Assembly: GCA_035534575.1 (NCBI GenBank)
Contig: DATLRT010000027.1
Location: 1-14,912 of the forward strand
Reading direction: 5' to 3'
Length of the DNA: 14,912 bases
DNA from: JAGWFU01 sp035534575
GTDB lineage: Archaea > Micrarchaeota > Micrarchaeia > Micrarchaeales > Micrarchaeaceae
The notes under the pieces were generated by a model. That model was not told where the DNA came from. It did not search any database and was given only the letters and a program-made list of their open reading frames with translations. Position 1 is the stretch's first letter. Each line of letters starts with the position of its first letter. Below are positions 5,780 to 12,486 of the stretch, in pieces. The position numbers and the translations under genes were made by a program.

Positions 5780-6856
5780 TTACCCGAATGTGAACGTGTA
5801 TATCTTCATCCCGGGGGCGGCGTCTATCTCCAGCATGTGGTGACCGTATGACTGCCCGGCGACTATGTTGTACAGCCTGGCCGAGTTTATCGTGGCAGTG
5901 CCCACGCCATTCGTGAGCGGGATATCGCTGCCTGCATTTGCCGTTGTCAGGTTCTGGCCGTCCACCTTCACGGTTATGGTGGTTGAGTTGATGCCCGATG
6001 GCCCCGCAACTATGTTGACGTTCTTGGCGTTGTAGTTGAGAAGTAGCCTTGAGCCGTTGACCGAGATCATCCCGTCGGGGGCGTTGTACCAGCTGCCCTC
6101 CAGGTACGCGGTGTTGTTGACAGTCACGTTCTGCGTGGTGTAGTTTATGGTCTTGTTGGTGCCGTATCCCTGCTTGTCGCCTATCAGCGTGCCGTGCTCC
6201 TTGCTCGTCTGGTAGCCGAAGTAGAGCTCGGGGCTCTGTATCCCAGAGAAGTTGACCGCCTCGGTTACGTTGACGTCCGTAGTGTTGACCTTGTATCCTG
6301 CCTGCTGCAGAAGCGTCTGTATCACGTTCTCAGTGTTGGCGTAGTCGCCCTCTCCGAAGTGCACGTACCTCACATTGCCGCTTGCGTCTATGATGTAGTC
6401 AGCTGGCCAGTACTGGTTGTTGTAGGCGAACCATGTGGAGTAGTTGTTGTCCATCGCGACCGGATACCTTATCCCGAAGCGGGTCACTGCGGACTGGACG
6501 TTGGTGTAGTTGTGCTCGAACTGGAACTCAGGAGTGGAGACGCCTATTATCACCAGACCGTTGTTTCCGTACTTGCTCCACCATGCATTGAGGTAGGGGG
6601 TTGTGCGGATGCAGTTTATGCATGAGTATGTCCAGAAGTCAATGAGCACCACCTTACCCTTAAGCTGGGTCAGGTTGAGGGGCGGCGAGTTTATCCAGTA
6701 CGCTATCCCCTGTACGTTGGGCGCAGGACCGTAGTTTGGCAGGTTCGAAGTCATGACCTGCTGCGGTGCCTGGTTGAAGAACAGCGTCGATGCAGCCGCG
6801 ACTATGACGATAGCCGCTATTATCCCGAAAACCAGTATGTAGATGTTAATCTTCAT
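5780..6856 (-). CDS. Membrane-anchored DipZ-type thioredoxin with C-terminal beta domain
   Basis: A 358-residue extracytoplasmic thiol-disulfide protein. Residues about 5-27 are one hydrophobic anchor. A TlpA-like thioredoxin domain follows (about 45-185) with active site C79-I-N-C82 in F-W-T-Y-S-C-I-N-C-I-R-T and a cis-proline region W-P-A (150-152). The C-terminal domain (about 205-358) ends in Y-T-F-T-F-G and carries the Y-L-E-G-S-W and H-H-M-L-E-I segments seen in the C-terminal domain of bacterial DipZ. The outer part has 13 N-x-S/T sequons, consistent with archaeal N-glycosylation. A longer frame to 6925 is rejected: ATG 6856 overlaps the upstream TGA (ATGA) and has GGTGA five bases before it. 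It probably takes electrons from the CcdA-like protein and reduces surface or exported substrates. Confidence 0.93.
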   Translation of the reverse strand: MKINIYILVFGIIAAIVIVAAASTLFFNQAPQQVMTSNLPNYGPAPNVQGIAYWINSPPLNLTQLKGKVVLIDFWTYSCINCIRTTPYLNAWWSKYGNNGLVIIGVSTPEFQFEHNYTNVQSAVTRFGIRYPVAMDNNYSTWFAYNNQYWPADYIIDASGNVRYVHFGEGDYANTENVIQTLLQQAGYKVNTTDVNVTEAVNFSGIQSPELYFGYQTSKEHGTLIGDKQGYGTNKTINYTTQNVTVNNTAYLEGSWYNAPDGMISVNGSRLLLNYNAKNVNIVAGPSGINSTTITVKVDGQNLTTANAGSDIPLTNGVGTATINSARLYNIVAGQSYGHHMLEIDAAPGMKIYTFTFG

Positions 6857-7569
6857 TTTTTCACCGTCTCTGCGGTTGTGCCCGCCATGTAAGAGAAATA
6901 TGCGGGCAGAAGCGGGAGTATGCATGGCGAGAGGAATGTCAGCATGCCAGCAACCAGTGCGATTATGAAGTTGAGCTGGTTGCTAAGAGCCATCCCGCTT
7001 GTGCCGAGGAAGAACACGGATATTATCCCTATGTAGTTGAACGCGACCATAAGCCCTATCCCGATGAGGAAGAGCCCTCCGATGATGTTGAAGTACCTGA
7101 GGAATCCGCCTATCTTGTGCAGGAAGCCTGAGAGCTTGGACGTGAATGCACCCACGATGAGGAAGGGAATGCCCAGACCTATTGAAAAGGTGAGCAGAAG
7201 GAGGAAGCCGATGCCTGGTGATGTTGCGGCAAGTGCGTATATCGCGCCCAGTATCGCGCCAACGCACGGTGTCCAGCCTATTGCGAACGCGACTCCGAAC
7301 ATCAGGGACGTGAAGAAGCTGTTGCTGAACCTCCTTACGTGTATCTTGTGCTCTGTTGAGAAGAACGGTATCGGATACTTGAGCGATGCTATGAGCAGTG
7401 CTCCAAGCGCCACTATTATCACGCCGCCCGCTATCCTTAGCACGGCCATTACCGTGTGGGCGGTGTGGGAGAGCAGGCTCTGAAGGGCTATGCCGACCAC
7501 GGAGAAGACAACTACGAAACCTATGACGAAGAATACGGAGTTAAGGAAAATGATATCTTGCTGCCTCAT
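6853..7569 (-). CDS. CcdA-like thiol transporter, apparently circularly permuted
   Basis: A 238-residue polytopic membrane protein with about six helices (near 6-28, 39-63, 83-113, 118-146, 156-190, 197-230). CcdA/DsbD-beta proteins move reducing equivalents across the membrane to extracytoplasmic thioredoxins. The paired cysteines are present: C102 in G-W-T-P-C-V-G and C216 in F-L-S-P-C-I-L-P-L-L-P-A-Y. The order is odd: in the usual family the S-P-C helix is TM1 and the T-P-C helix is TM4, but here S-P-C is the last helix and the chain begins with what is normally TM2 (F-F-V-I-G-F-V-V-V-F). ATG 7569 is the only plausible start, about 45 bp from the TATA box, and no missing TM1 is encoded upstream. 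It is first in an operon, overlapping the thioredoxin gene by ATGA. Confidence 0.9.
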   Translation of the reverse strand: MRQQDIIFLNSVFFVIGFVVVFSVVGIALQSLLSHTAHTVMAVLRIAGGVIIVALGALLIASLKYPIPFFSTEHKIHVRRFSNSFFTSLMFGVAFAIGWTPCVGAILGAIYALAATSPGIGFLLLLTFSIGLGIPFLIVGAFTSKLSGFLHKIGGFLRYFNIIGGLFLIGIGLMVAFNYIGIISVFFLGTSGMALSNQLNFIIALVAGMLTFLSPCILPLLPAYFSYMAGTTAETVKK

Positions 7570-7610
7570 TGTATCAACGCGACTCTGTAATAGAGTATAG
7601 GAACCATACG

Positions 7611-7620
7611 CTTATATAAA
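7611..7620. promoter_or_regulatory. Shared palindromic TATA box between divergent genes
   Basis: TTATATAA (7612-7619) is a perfect palindrome lying between the minus-strand redox operon and the plus-strand P1-like gene. A centre at 7615 predicts starts near 7589 (minus, 20 nt leader to ATG 7569) and 7641 (plus, about 13 nt leader to TTG 7654). No other TATA box is evident in this 84-bp gap. Confidence 0.65.
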
Positions 7621-7638
7621 ACTCTCCTGCGTGAGTTT
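7617..7638. promoter_or_regulatory. Inverted repeat beside the shared TATA box, possible operator
   Basis: AAAACTC (7617-7623) and GAGTTTT (7632-7638) form a perfect 7-bp inverted repeat with an 8-bp spacer. It overlaps the edge of the TATA box and lies between it and the plus-strand start, where a bound protein would block transcription. No regulator is identified. Confidence 0.35.
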
Positions 7639-7653
7639 TTCATAGGTAATGGA

Positions 7654-8157
7654 TTGACGGACATAGACCCGGATTTGATGGACAAGGAGCTGGATGAGGA
7701 GATCGCGTCGGAGGCGGGATACGCTGCGCTGGTTGCGGTCATAACAGCGGTAGAGGACACCTCGACCAACATAATGACGTACGGGCTAAAGAGGGCTTTG
7801 CAGAACAAGGAGATACGCAGCTCGCTCAGGAGCGGGATAATGCCCTACCTCTTCGCGGCAGGGTTCCTCAGCTTCGCAGGAAGGGAGATGAACAAGGACT
7901 CTATAACCGCTATAGCCAAGGCACTAGGGCTGAAGCCAAATGATGCGATGATAGAAAAGGTGCTGAAGACCGGGCTCAGGAGCCATCTGATATACGTGTA
8001 CGCTTACTACTTCCTGGTAGCCATAGGAAGGGAGCCCAGCGATGAGACCATCAGCGCGGTCGTCGAATCTCTGGGCATGAAGACGGACAGAACCGCGATA
8101 CTCGAGACATACGGCTTCATAAAGGCGCTTTCGATAAGGCGTGCTGGAGAGGCCTGA
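7654..8157 (+). CDS. Tandem ribosomal stalk P1/L12-like domain protein
   Basis: A 167-residue helical protein. Two segments each resemble the N-terminal dimerisation domain of archaeal/eukaryotic P1: residues about 64-104 (P-Y-L-F-A-A-G-F-L-S-F-A-G-R-E then a D-S-I-T-A-I-A-K-A-L-G-L core) and 113-151 (Y-V-Y-A-Y-Y-F-L-V-A-I-G-R-E then D-E-T-I-S-A-V-V-E-S-L-G-M). The two align with each other without large gaps. Residues 22-57 may be a third, degenerate copy. The acidic hinge and conserved C-terminal stalk tail that recruit translation GTPases are absent, so this is not the stalk protein itself. A pseudo-dimer that binds the P0 stalk base or another helical partner is one possibility (inference). 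Start is TTG 7654 with AGGT seven bases before it; the upstream ATG (7649) stops after two codons. Confidence 0.75.
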   Translation: MTDIDPDLMDKELDEEIASEAGYAALVAVITAVEDTSTNIMTYGLKRALQNKEIRSSLRSGIMPYLFAAGFLSFAGREMNKDSITAIAKALGLKPNDAMIEKVLKTGLRSHLIYVYAYYFLVAIGREPSDETISAVVESLGMKTDRTAILETYGFIKALSIRRAGEA

Positions 8158-8171
8158 CCCCTCGGCGCAGG

Positions 8172-9539
8172 CTATGCCACAATCACTGCCCTTATGTTCG
8201 CGAACTCCAGGAGCCCGTATCTTGAGAACTCCCTGCCTATGCCGCTCTTCTTCACGCCGCCAAAGGGAAGGCGGTTGTCAGAGCTTGCCCCTCTGTTGAC
8301 GCAGACAACACCTGCAACTATGCTCCTCGCAAGCCTTTCCCCGCTTTCGAGATCAGCAGTCCATACGCTGCCGCCCAGTCCGAACTCGGTTTCATTGGCA
8401 ATCCTTATCGCCTCTTCCGTCCGCTTCACCCGGATTATGGGGATTACGGGACCAAACACCTCTTCCTTCATCACCTTCATCTTGCGGGTCACGCCGGTTA
8501 TCACGGTAGGCTGGAAGAAGCACCCCACGCTGCCGTGCCTCTGGCCGCCGCATTCTATCCTTGCCCCCTTCTCCTTCGCGTCTCGCACCTGCTCCTCGAG
8601 CGCCTTGACCTGCTGCATGTTGGCAAGCGGGCCTATCCTTGTGTCTGCGTGGGTCGGATCGCCCACCACAAGCGCCTTGACGTTCTCAATCACTCTACGC
8701 TCGAACTCGTCCGCGACATCCTTGTGGACTATGAACCTCTTTGATGCTGAGCAGCTCTGGCCGCACGATGCCATCCTGGTCTCGACAGCCTGCCTCGCGG
8801 CAATCTCAATGTTGGCATCCTTGAGCACTATGAACGGATTAGACCCTCCGAGCTCCAGTACGCATTTCTTTATGCTTGACGCTGCCACCTTGGCGATGCT
8901 CTTGCCTGCCTGCGTGCTTCCGGTGAAGGATACGCCATCGACAAACCTGCTCCTTATGAGCTTGGCAACCGCCTTGCGGTCGGTTATTACCGTCCTGAAA
9001 ACATTATCCGGAAAACCCGCCTGCTTGAACGCACCCTCGATGGCAAGTGCGCACATAGGGACATTGTTGGAGTGCCTTAGCACCACAGTGTTGCCCACCA
9101 CCAGCGCGGGCACTGCGCACCTGAGTGCCTGGCTGTACGGAAAGTTCCATGGCATGACAGCCAGAACAACGCCGATGGGGTCGATTGATATTACGCTTTT
9201 TCTGTACTCGGTGCTGACGGGCTCGTCCTTCAGCCACTCCGTTGCGTTCTGGACGTACATGTCGCAGAGCGAGGCGCACCGCTCTATCTCAACCTCGGCA
9301 TCCTTTGCAACGCGGCCCATCTCCAATGTGGAAAGTTTGGCGTACTCGACCTTATTTGACCTGAGCACCTCTGCAAGCCGCTTTACGTATCCGAGCCTTG
9401 CCTCAAGCCCAATCTCGTGCCACTCCGCTGACGCCGCCTTCACGGACTTGCAGACCTCCAGTGCCTGCCTGTCGGTAAGTAACTCTATCTCCCTGTTCAG
9501 CGACCCGTCAGCCGGATTTATCGAACTCGTCTTTGGCAT
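8172..9539 (-). CDS. Aldehyde dehydrogenase, succinate-semialdehyde type (Sad-like)
   Basis: A 455-residue NAD(P)-dependent aldehyde dehydrogenase, the full family length, oxidising an aldehyde to the acid. Visible are P-W-N-F (130-133), the cofactor segment F-T-G-S-T-Q-A-G (205-212), general base E229 in L-E-L-G-G-S-N-P, catalytic C263 in G-Q-S-C-S-A-S-K-R-F-I, and E360 in E-E-V-F-G-P-V. Overall pattern and the F-G-G-V-K-K-S-G-I-G-R-E-F end resemble E. coli Sad/YneI succinate semialdehyde dehydrogenase; the substrate cannot be read from sequence. The position usually Lys in L-K-H-A, which contacts the cofactor ribose or phosphate, is Arg155 (L-R-H-S). Its start at ATG 9539 follows a TATA box at 9571-9580. 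It is monocistronic and converges with the P1-like gene with 14 bp between stops. Confidence 0.93.
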   Translation of the reverse strand: MPKTSSINPADGSLNREIELLTDRQALEVCKSVKAASAEWHEIGLEARLGYVKRLAEVLRSNKVEYAKLSTLEMGRVAKDAEVEIERCASLCDMYVQNATEWLKDEPVSTEYRKSVISIDPIGVVLAVMPWNFPYSQALRCAVPALVVGNTVVLRHSNNVPMCALAIEGAFKQAGFPDNVFRTVITDRKAVAKLIRSRFVDGVSFTGSTQAGKSIAKVAASSIKKCVLELGGSNPFIVLKDANIEIAARQAVETRMASCGQSCSASKRFIVHKDVADEFERRVIENVKALVVGDPTHADTRIGPLANMQQVKALEEQVRDAKEKGARIECGGQRHGSVGCFFQPTVITGVTRKMKVMKEEVFGPVIPIIRVKRTEEAIRIANETEFGLGGSVWTADLESGERLARSIVAGVVCVNRGASSDNRLPFGGVKKSGIGREFSRYGLLEFANIRAVIVA

Positions 9540-9570
9540 CCTACCACAGCAATAGGTTAGTCCTCAAATC

Positions 9571-9580
9571 GGTATTAAAT
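9571..9580 (-). promoter_or_regulatory. TATA element for aldehyde dehydrogenase
   Basis: On the minus strand this reads ATTTAATACC, predicting a start near 9550 and a leader of about 11 nt. Confidence 0.5.
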
Positions 9581-9592
9581 CCTATCTATCGC

Positions 9593-9612
9593 CAGTGGTT
9601 AGCTAGCTACTG
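9593..9612. promoter_or_regulatory. Imperfect 20-bp palindrome upstream of ALDH promoter
   Basis: CAGTGGTTAGCTAGCTACTG matches its own reverse complement at 16 of 20 positions. It lies about 12 bp upstream of the ALDH TATA box and 18 bp after the stop of the next gene, so it may be an activator site or an RNA hairpin at that gene's 3' end. The TTAGCTA core also occurs in the promoter repeats at 2249 and 2977. Confidence 0.35.
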
Positions 9613-9629
9613 TTTTATGCCGTATGGCG

Positions 9630-10172
9630 TTATCTGAAGATTCCCAGTACTTGGTGCATATTGGTACTCAGGAACGAGCTCAAATGGCTTTGCACGCCCA
9701 ACAGCATATCAGTGTTGATGTTGCCGATCATGGCCTTGCCTGCACTGGTGAGGTAGTCGGTGAGTGTATGCATGAATCCCCCGAAATCAGGCTGGGCCGC
9801 ACCCGTGCCAGAAAGGTACATCTTCTGCATCAGGTTGTTCAGGTCCACGGATGAGGAGGCAAGCTTCAGGTAGGCTTCAGTGGCATTGCCGCTCTTTGAG
9901 CATACGGTTATGATGTTGTCACCATACTGCGTTGCGTGCGTTATGCACACCTGAGTGCCTGTGGAGAGAGCCTGCTGCACCGAATTTATTATGTCTTTTA
10001 CCGCAATAGGCTGCTGAGTGACTACCCCGTCAGCTGCCGCCCTCTTAAGGCTTGATATTGCAGCTATCGCCGCTATGGAAAGAGTTCCCGCAGCCAGCGC
10101 ATTTGCCCTTGACCTGTGGGTCTCAACAGACACCTCCTCTCCCGCATGTCTTTCCTTCATCGTTGTTGTCAT
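9630..10172 (-). CDS. Unknown membrane-anchored or exported protein
   Basis: A 180-residue protein I do not recognise. A charged N-terminus (1-23) is followed by a hydrophobic Ala/Ile-rich stretch (about 24-41) that could be an uncleaved signal anchor. The remainder is polar and helical, with two cysteines (C76 and C91), one sequon (N96-A-T) and a Ser/Gly/Leu-rich C-terminus. If exported, the cysteines could form a disulfide and so be a client of the CcdA/thioredoxin pair in this window (speculation). ATG 10172 is preceded by GAAGGT with a short leader of about 12 nt from its TATA box (10205-10215). It diverges from the Lrp-like regulator across 158 bp. Confidence 0.72.
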   Translation of the reverse strand: MTTTMKERHAGEEVSVETHRSRANALAAGTLSIAAIAAISSLKRAAADGVVTQQPIAVKDIINSVQQALSTGTQVCITHATQYGDNIITVCSKSGNATEAYLKLASSSVDLNNLMQKMYLSGTGAAQPDFGGFMHTLTDYLTSAGKAMIGNINTDMLLGVQSHLSSFLSTNMHQVLGIFR

Positions 10173-10202
10173 GTTATTACCTTCGATAATGCTTGTGGGT
10201 TC

Positions 10203-10222
10203 CGAAATATATATAGTCTGTC
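10203..10222 (-). promoter_or_regulatory. TATA element of the unknown exported-protein gene
   Basis: The plus-strand string CGAAATATATATAGTCTGTC holds a strong TATA box on the minus strand, with a start near 10184. It resembles the core of the duplicated promoter at 2271-2290 and 2999-3018 (GAAATATATAT-G-G-C-T-T-T-C-T). Confidence 0.6.
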
Positions 10223-10303
10223 TTTTTTGACAAGATTCTATCTAAAAGTAGGATTTATGTCCAATCTTCGACTATAAAATAAATGCACTAAAATAGGTAG
10301 ATA

Positions 10304-10311
10304 TTTATATA
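10304..10311 (+). promoter_or_regulatory. TATA element for Lrp-like regulator
   Basis: TTTATATA is centred about 24 bp before ATG 10331, predicting an essentially leaderless mRNA. Confidence 0.6.
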
Positions 10312-10330
10312 GCACCATATAAGCCATAGC

Positions 10331-11359
10331 ATGGTATCCGAGTTCAGCAGTGAGTTCAACGCGAAGTACAGCCTCTTGACGAGAAAGATGGTACGCTTGC
10401 TCTCCTACGACTCCAGAATTACAGTTAGCGAGCTGGCTGACCAGCTGCATATGAGCAGAGGCACTGCAGCATCCAAGCTTGGCGCCATTGAGAAGCACTT
10501 AAAGATGGATTATACCTTGGAGTTCGACCCTGTGAAGCTGGGGCTGGTCAATCCACACGTAATACTCGTCCGATTTCGCAAGCCGCCGGATTACCTTGAT
10601 GTTGCTCGCGTGCTTTCTCAGAGCTACGTTACACAGTTCGCCGCCAGGACGAGGGGATCTTATGACCTGTTGGTCTATGCGAATGCGTACTCGCTTCCAG
10701 AGTATCTGACTTGGGACATGAGAATGCGTGCGCAATTGATGAAGAAGTACAGGATGGAATGGGAAACCTCAACGGTCAGCTTCAACCGTATGGGTTATTT
10801 CCCGGTGAGGGACGAGGCCATAGAGAGGGCGGATATAGCGCCGAAGTACGGCAAGATGCTCAAGATACTGAATCTTAACTCGAGGGTCCCAATAAAACAG
10901 CTCGCCGTGATGCTCAAGACAAGCTACAAGACCACAATCTACACCTTTAACGCACTTTTGAAGCTGGGTTACATAAAGAGGTTTACAGTAAATTTGGGGG
11001 GGCGCGACGCAATATCGCTTATGGCGAGGTTCAATAGGTTCATACCGACAGTGGACTACCACGGGGTAGAGGACATAGTAAAGGACTTATTCACCAGCGA
11101 CGATAGGTTCCCGCTTGTGAATAGGACTTTATTGGCAACTAATACTGTGGGTTCATATGATTCCTTTGATATGGGGGCTTATGACAACTTCAAGGCAGGA
11201 TACGCCCATGGCGTAGAGCTATATAACAAACGCCTAGAAAAGTATGATATAACAAAGACGGAGTACGGAGAGGTCAAGGATATACTGATTGGAAAGTTGC
11301 CGATAAGGAGCATAGATGCAGCCAAGGAGTTCAGGCACTTCCACATACCAAACTTATAG
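10331..11359 (+). CDS. Lrp/AsnC-like transcription regulator with two winged helices
   Basis: A 342-residue DNA-binding protein made of two modules. Residues 16-57 are a typical AsnC winged helix (L-T-R-K-M-V-R-L-L-S-Y-D-S-R-I then S-E-L-A-D-Q-L-H-M-S). Residues about 73-150 resemble the alpha-beta RAM-type ligand/oligomer domain (V-I-L-V-R-F-R then G-S-Y-D-L-L-V-Y). A second winged helix follows at 173-220 (M-L-K-I-L-N-L-N-S-R-V-P-I-K-Q-L-A), then a diverged C-terminal half containing G-S-Y-D-S-F-D. Ordinary Lrp proteins are about 150 residues with one of each, so this looks like an internal duplication or fused dimer. ATG 10331 is set by its TATA box. It diverges from the unknown exported-protein gene and sits 8 bp before the THUMP-FtsJ gene, so those two are probably cotranscribed. 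Confidence 0.83.
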   Translation: MVSEFSSEFNAKYSLLTRKMVRLLSYDSRITVSELADQLHMSRGTAASKLGAIEKHLKMDYTLEFDPVKLGLVNPHVILVRFRKPPDYLDVARVLSQSYVTQFAARTRGSYDLLVYANAYSLPEYLTWDMRMRAQLMKKYRMEWETSTVSFNRMGYFPVRDEAIERADIAPKYGKMLKILNLNSRVPIKQLAVMLKTSYKTTIYTFNALLKLGYIKRFTVNLGGRDAISLMARFNRFIPTVDYHGVEDIVKDLFTSDDRFPLVNRTLLATNTVGSYDSFDMGAYDNFKAGYAHGVELYNKRLEKYDITKTEYGEVKDILIGKLPIRSIDAAKEFRHFHIPNL

Positions 11360-11367
11360 AAGATTCA

Positions 11368-12450
11368 ATGACTCACAGATACATCGCATTCGCTGACAGG
11401 AGGTTCATAAGCAAGGCCTGGCTTGAGATACGCCTTATGCTTCTCCGCAACGGTGGATGCAAGATGCTCCCGATACCGGAGTGCGAGATAGCGCTGGCGT
11501 TCGAGACGCCGCTGGAGCCGGAGAAGCTGTTCCCGCTCTTCGAGTCGAAGAAGCTGACATACGTTGACTCGATAATGACGATAAGGGACTGGATAAGCAA
11601 CTACAAGACAGACCTGAGCGACATAGAGGCCTCGCTGCTCAACATAGCCGAGAAGGGAAAGAGCTTCAAGATAGAGGCCAGGAGGATAGACACGGATGTG
11701 GAACTGAGCGCGAAGACGATAGAGGTGCAGCTCGGAAGGAAGCTCGAGACCGGTGGATTCGTTGCCGACCTGAAGGGCGCGCAGATGAGGATTCTAGTTG
11801 CACTGATATGGAACAACGCGATAATAGCGGCCGACGACACCAAGTCCTACAACAGGGACATAGACAAGTTCAGGCTGTTCAACCCCATTGCAAAGGAAAG
11901 TGTGAGCAGGGCTGAGTTCAAGCTGCTGGAGGCGATGGAGATATTCGGAGTGAATCCCGCCAGCATAAAGAGGTGCATCGACCTGGGCGCTGCGCCAGGA
12001 GGATGGAGCGCAGTTATGATGAAGAGCGGATCCAAAGTTATCGCAATAGACAATGCGGCACTTGACTACGAGAGCTTGAGCAAGCTCGGCAAGGTGGAGA
12101 TAACGGACGCTGATGTCAGCCCACCGGACAAGTGGGACCTGCTGCACATCAAGGCAAATGTAATGAATATCGATGCTGAAACGCTGGACGCGCTCGGCCC
12201 TGTGGACGCAATACTCGTTGACATGAACATAGAGTCGGACAAGAGCGCGATAGTCATCGACAGGTTCACACATCTGCTTAAGCCCGGTGGCGTGCTAATC
12301 CTGACCATAAAGCTCGTAGACGAGAGGGCGGAGTTCCACGTGGAGAACGCCCAGAGCGTGTTGACGCCGTTCTTCGAGAACTTCCGCGTGAAGAAGCTGC
12401 AGCACAACCGCATGGAGCTGACGATGTACGCGACCAAGAAGCACGGATAG
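11368..12450 (+). CDS. THUMP-FtsJ family RNA 2'-O-methyltransferase
   Basis: A 360-residue SAM-dependent RNA methyltransferase. Residues about 80-155 look like a THUMP RNA-binding domain. The C-terminal half is a Rossmann FtsJ/RrmJ domain: SAM motif C-I-D-L-G-A-A-P-G-G-W (203-213) and the catalytic K-D-K-E tetrad K185 (S-R-A-E-F-K), D285 (I-L-V-D-M), K315 (L-T-I-K-L) and E350 (R-M-E-L). This pairing recalls bacterial RlmM, which 2'-O-methylates 23S rRNA; the exact target here, rRNA or tRNA, cannot be read from sequence. ATG 11368 lies 8 bp after the regulator stop with no strong Shine-Dalgarno. The NAC gene follows but has its own promoter. Confidence 0.88.
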   Translation: MTHRYIAFADRRFISKAWLEIRLMLLRNGGCKMLPIPECEIALAFETPLEPEKLFPLFESKKLTYVDSIMTIRDWISNYKTDLSDIEASLLNIAEKGKSFKIEARRIDTDVELSAKTIEVQLGRKLETGGFVADLKGAQMRILVALIWNNAIIAADDTKSYNRDIDKFRLFNPIAKESVSRAEFKLLEAMEIFGVNPASIKRCIDLGAAPGGWSAVMMKSGSKVIAIDNAALDYESLSKLGKVEITDADVSPPDKWDLLHIKANVMNIDAETLDALGPVDAILVDMNIESDKSAIVIDRFTHLLKPGGVLILTIKLVDERAEFHVENAQSVLTPFFENFRVKKLQHNRMELTMYATKKHG

Positions 12451-12461
12451 GAATATTAATT
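12451..12461 (+). promoter_or_regulatory. TATA element for NAC gene
   Basis: GAATATTAATT starts at the methyltransferase stop codon and is centred about 30 bp before ATG 12487, giving a leader of about 5 nt. Confidence 0.5.
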
Positions 12462-12486
12462 TTGCCGAATAACCTTATGTGATAAA

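Noticed and set aside
6857..6925. N-terminal extension of the thioredoxin to 6925
   Set aside because: It would precede the membrane anchor with a charged tail and overlap the CcdA coding region; the ATGA overlap with GGTGA supports ATG 6856.
8194..9555. A 453-codon plus-strand open frame opposite the aldehyde dehydrogenase
   Set aside because: It is fully antisense to a gene with every ALDH motif, has low-complexity Ser/Thr/Leu composition and no promoter. It arises from codon bias of the real gene.
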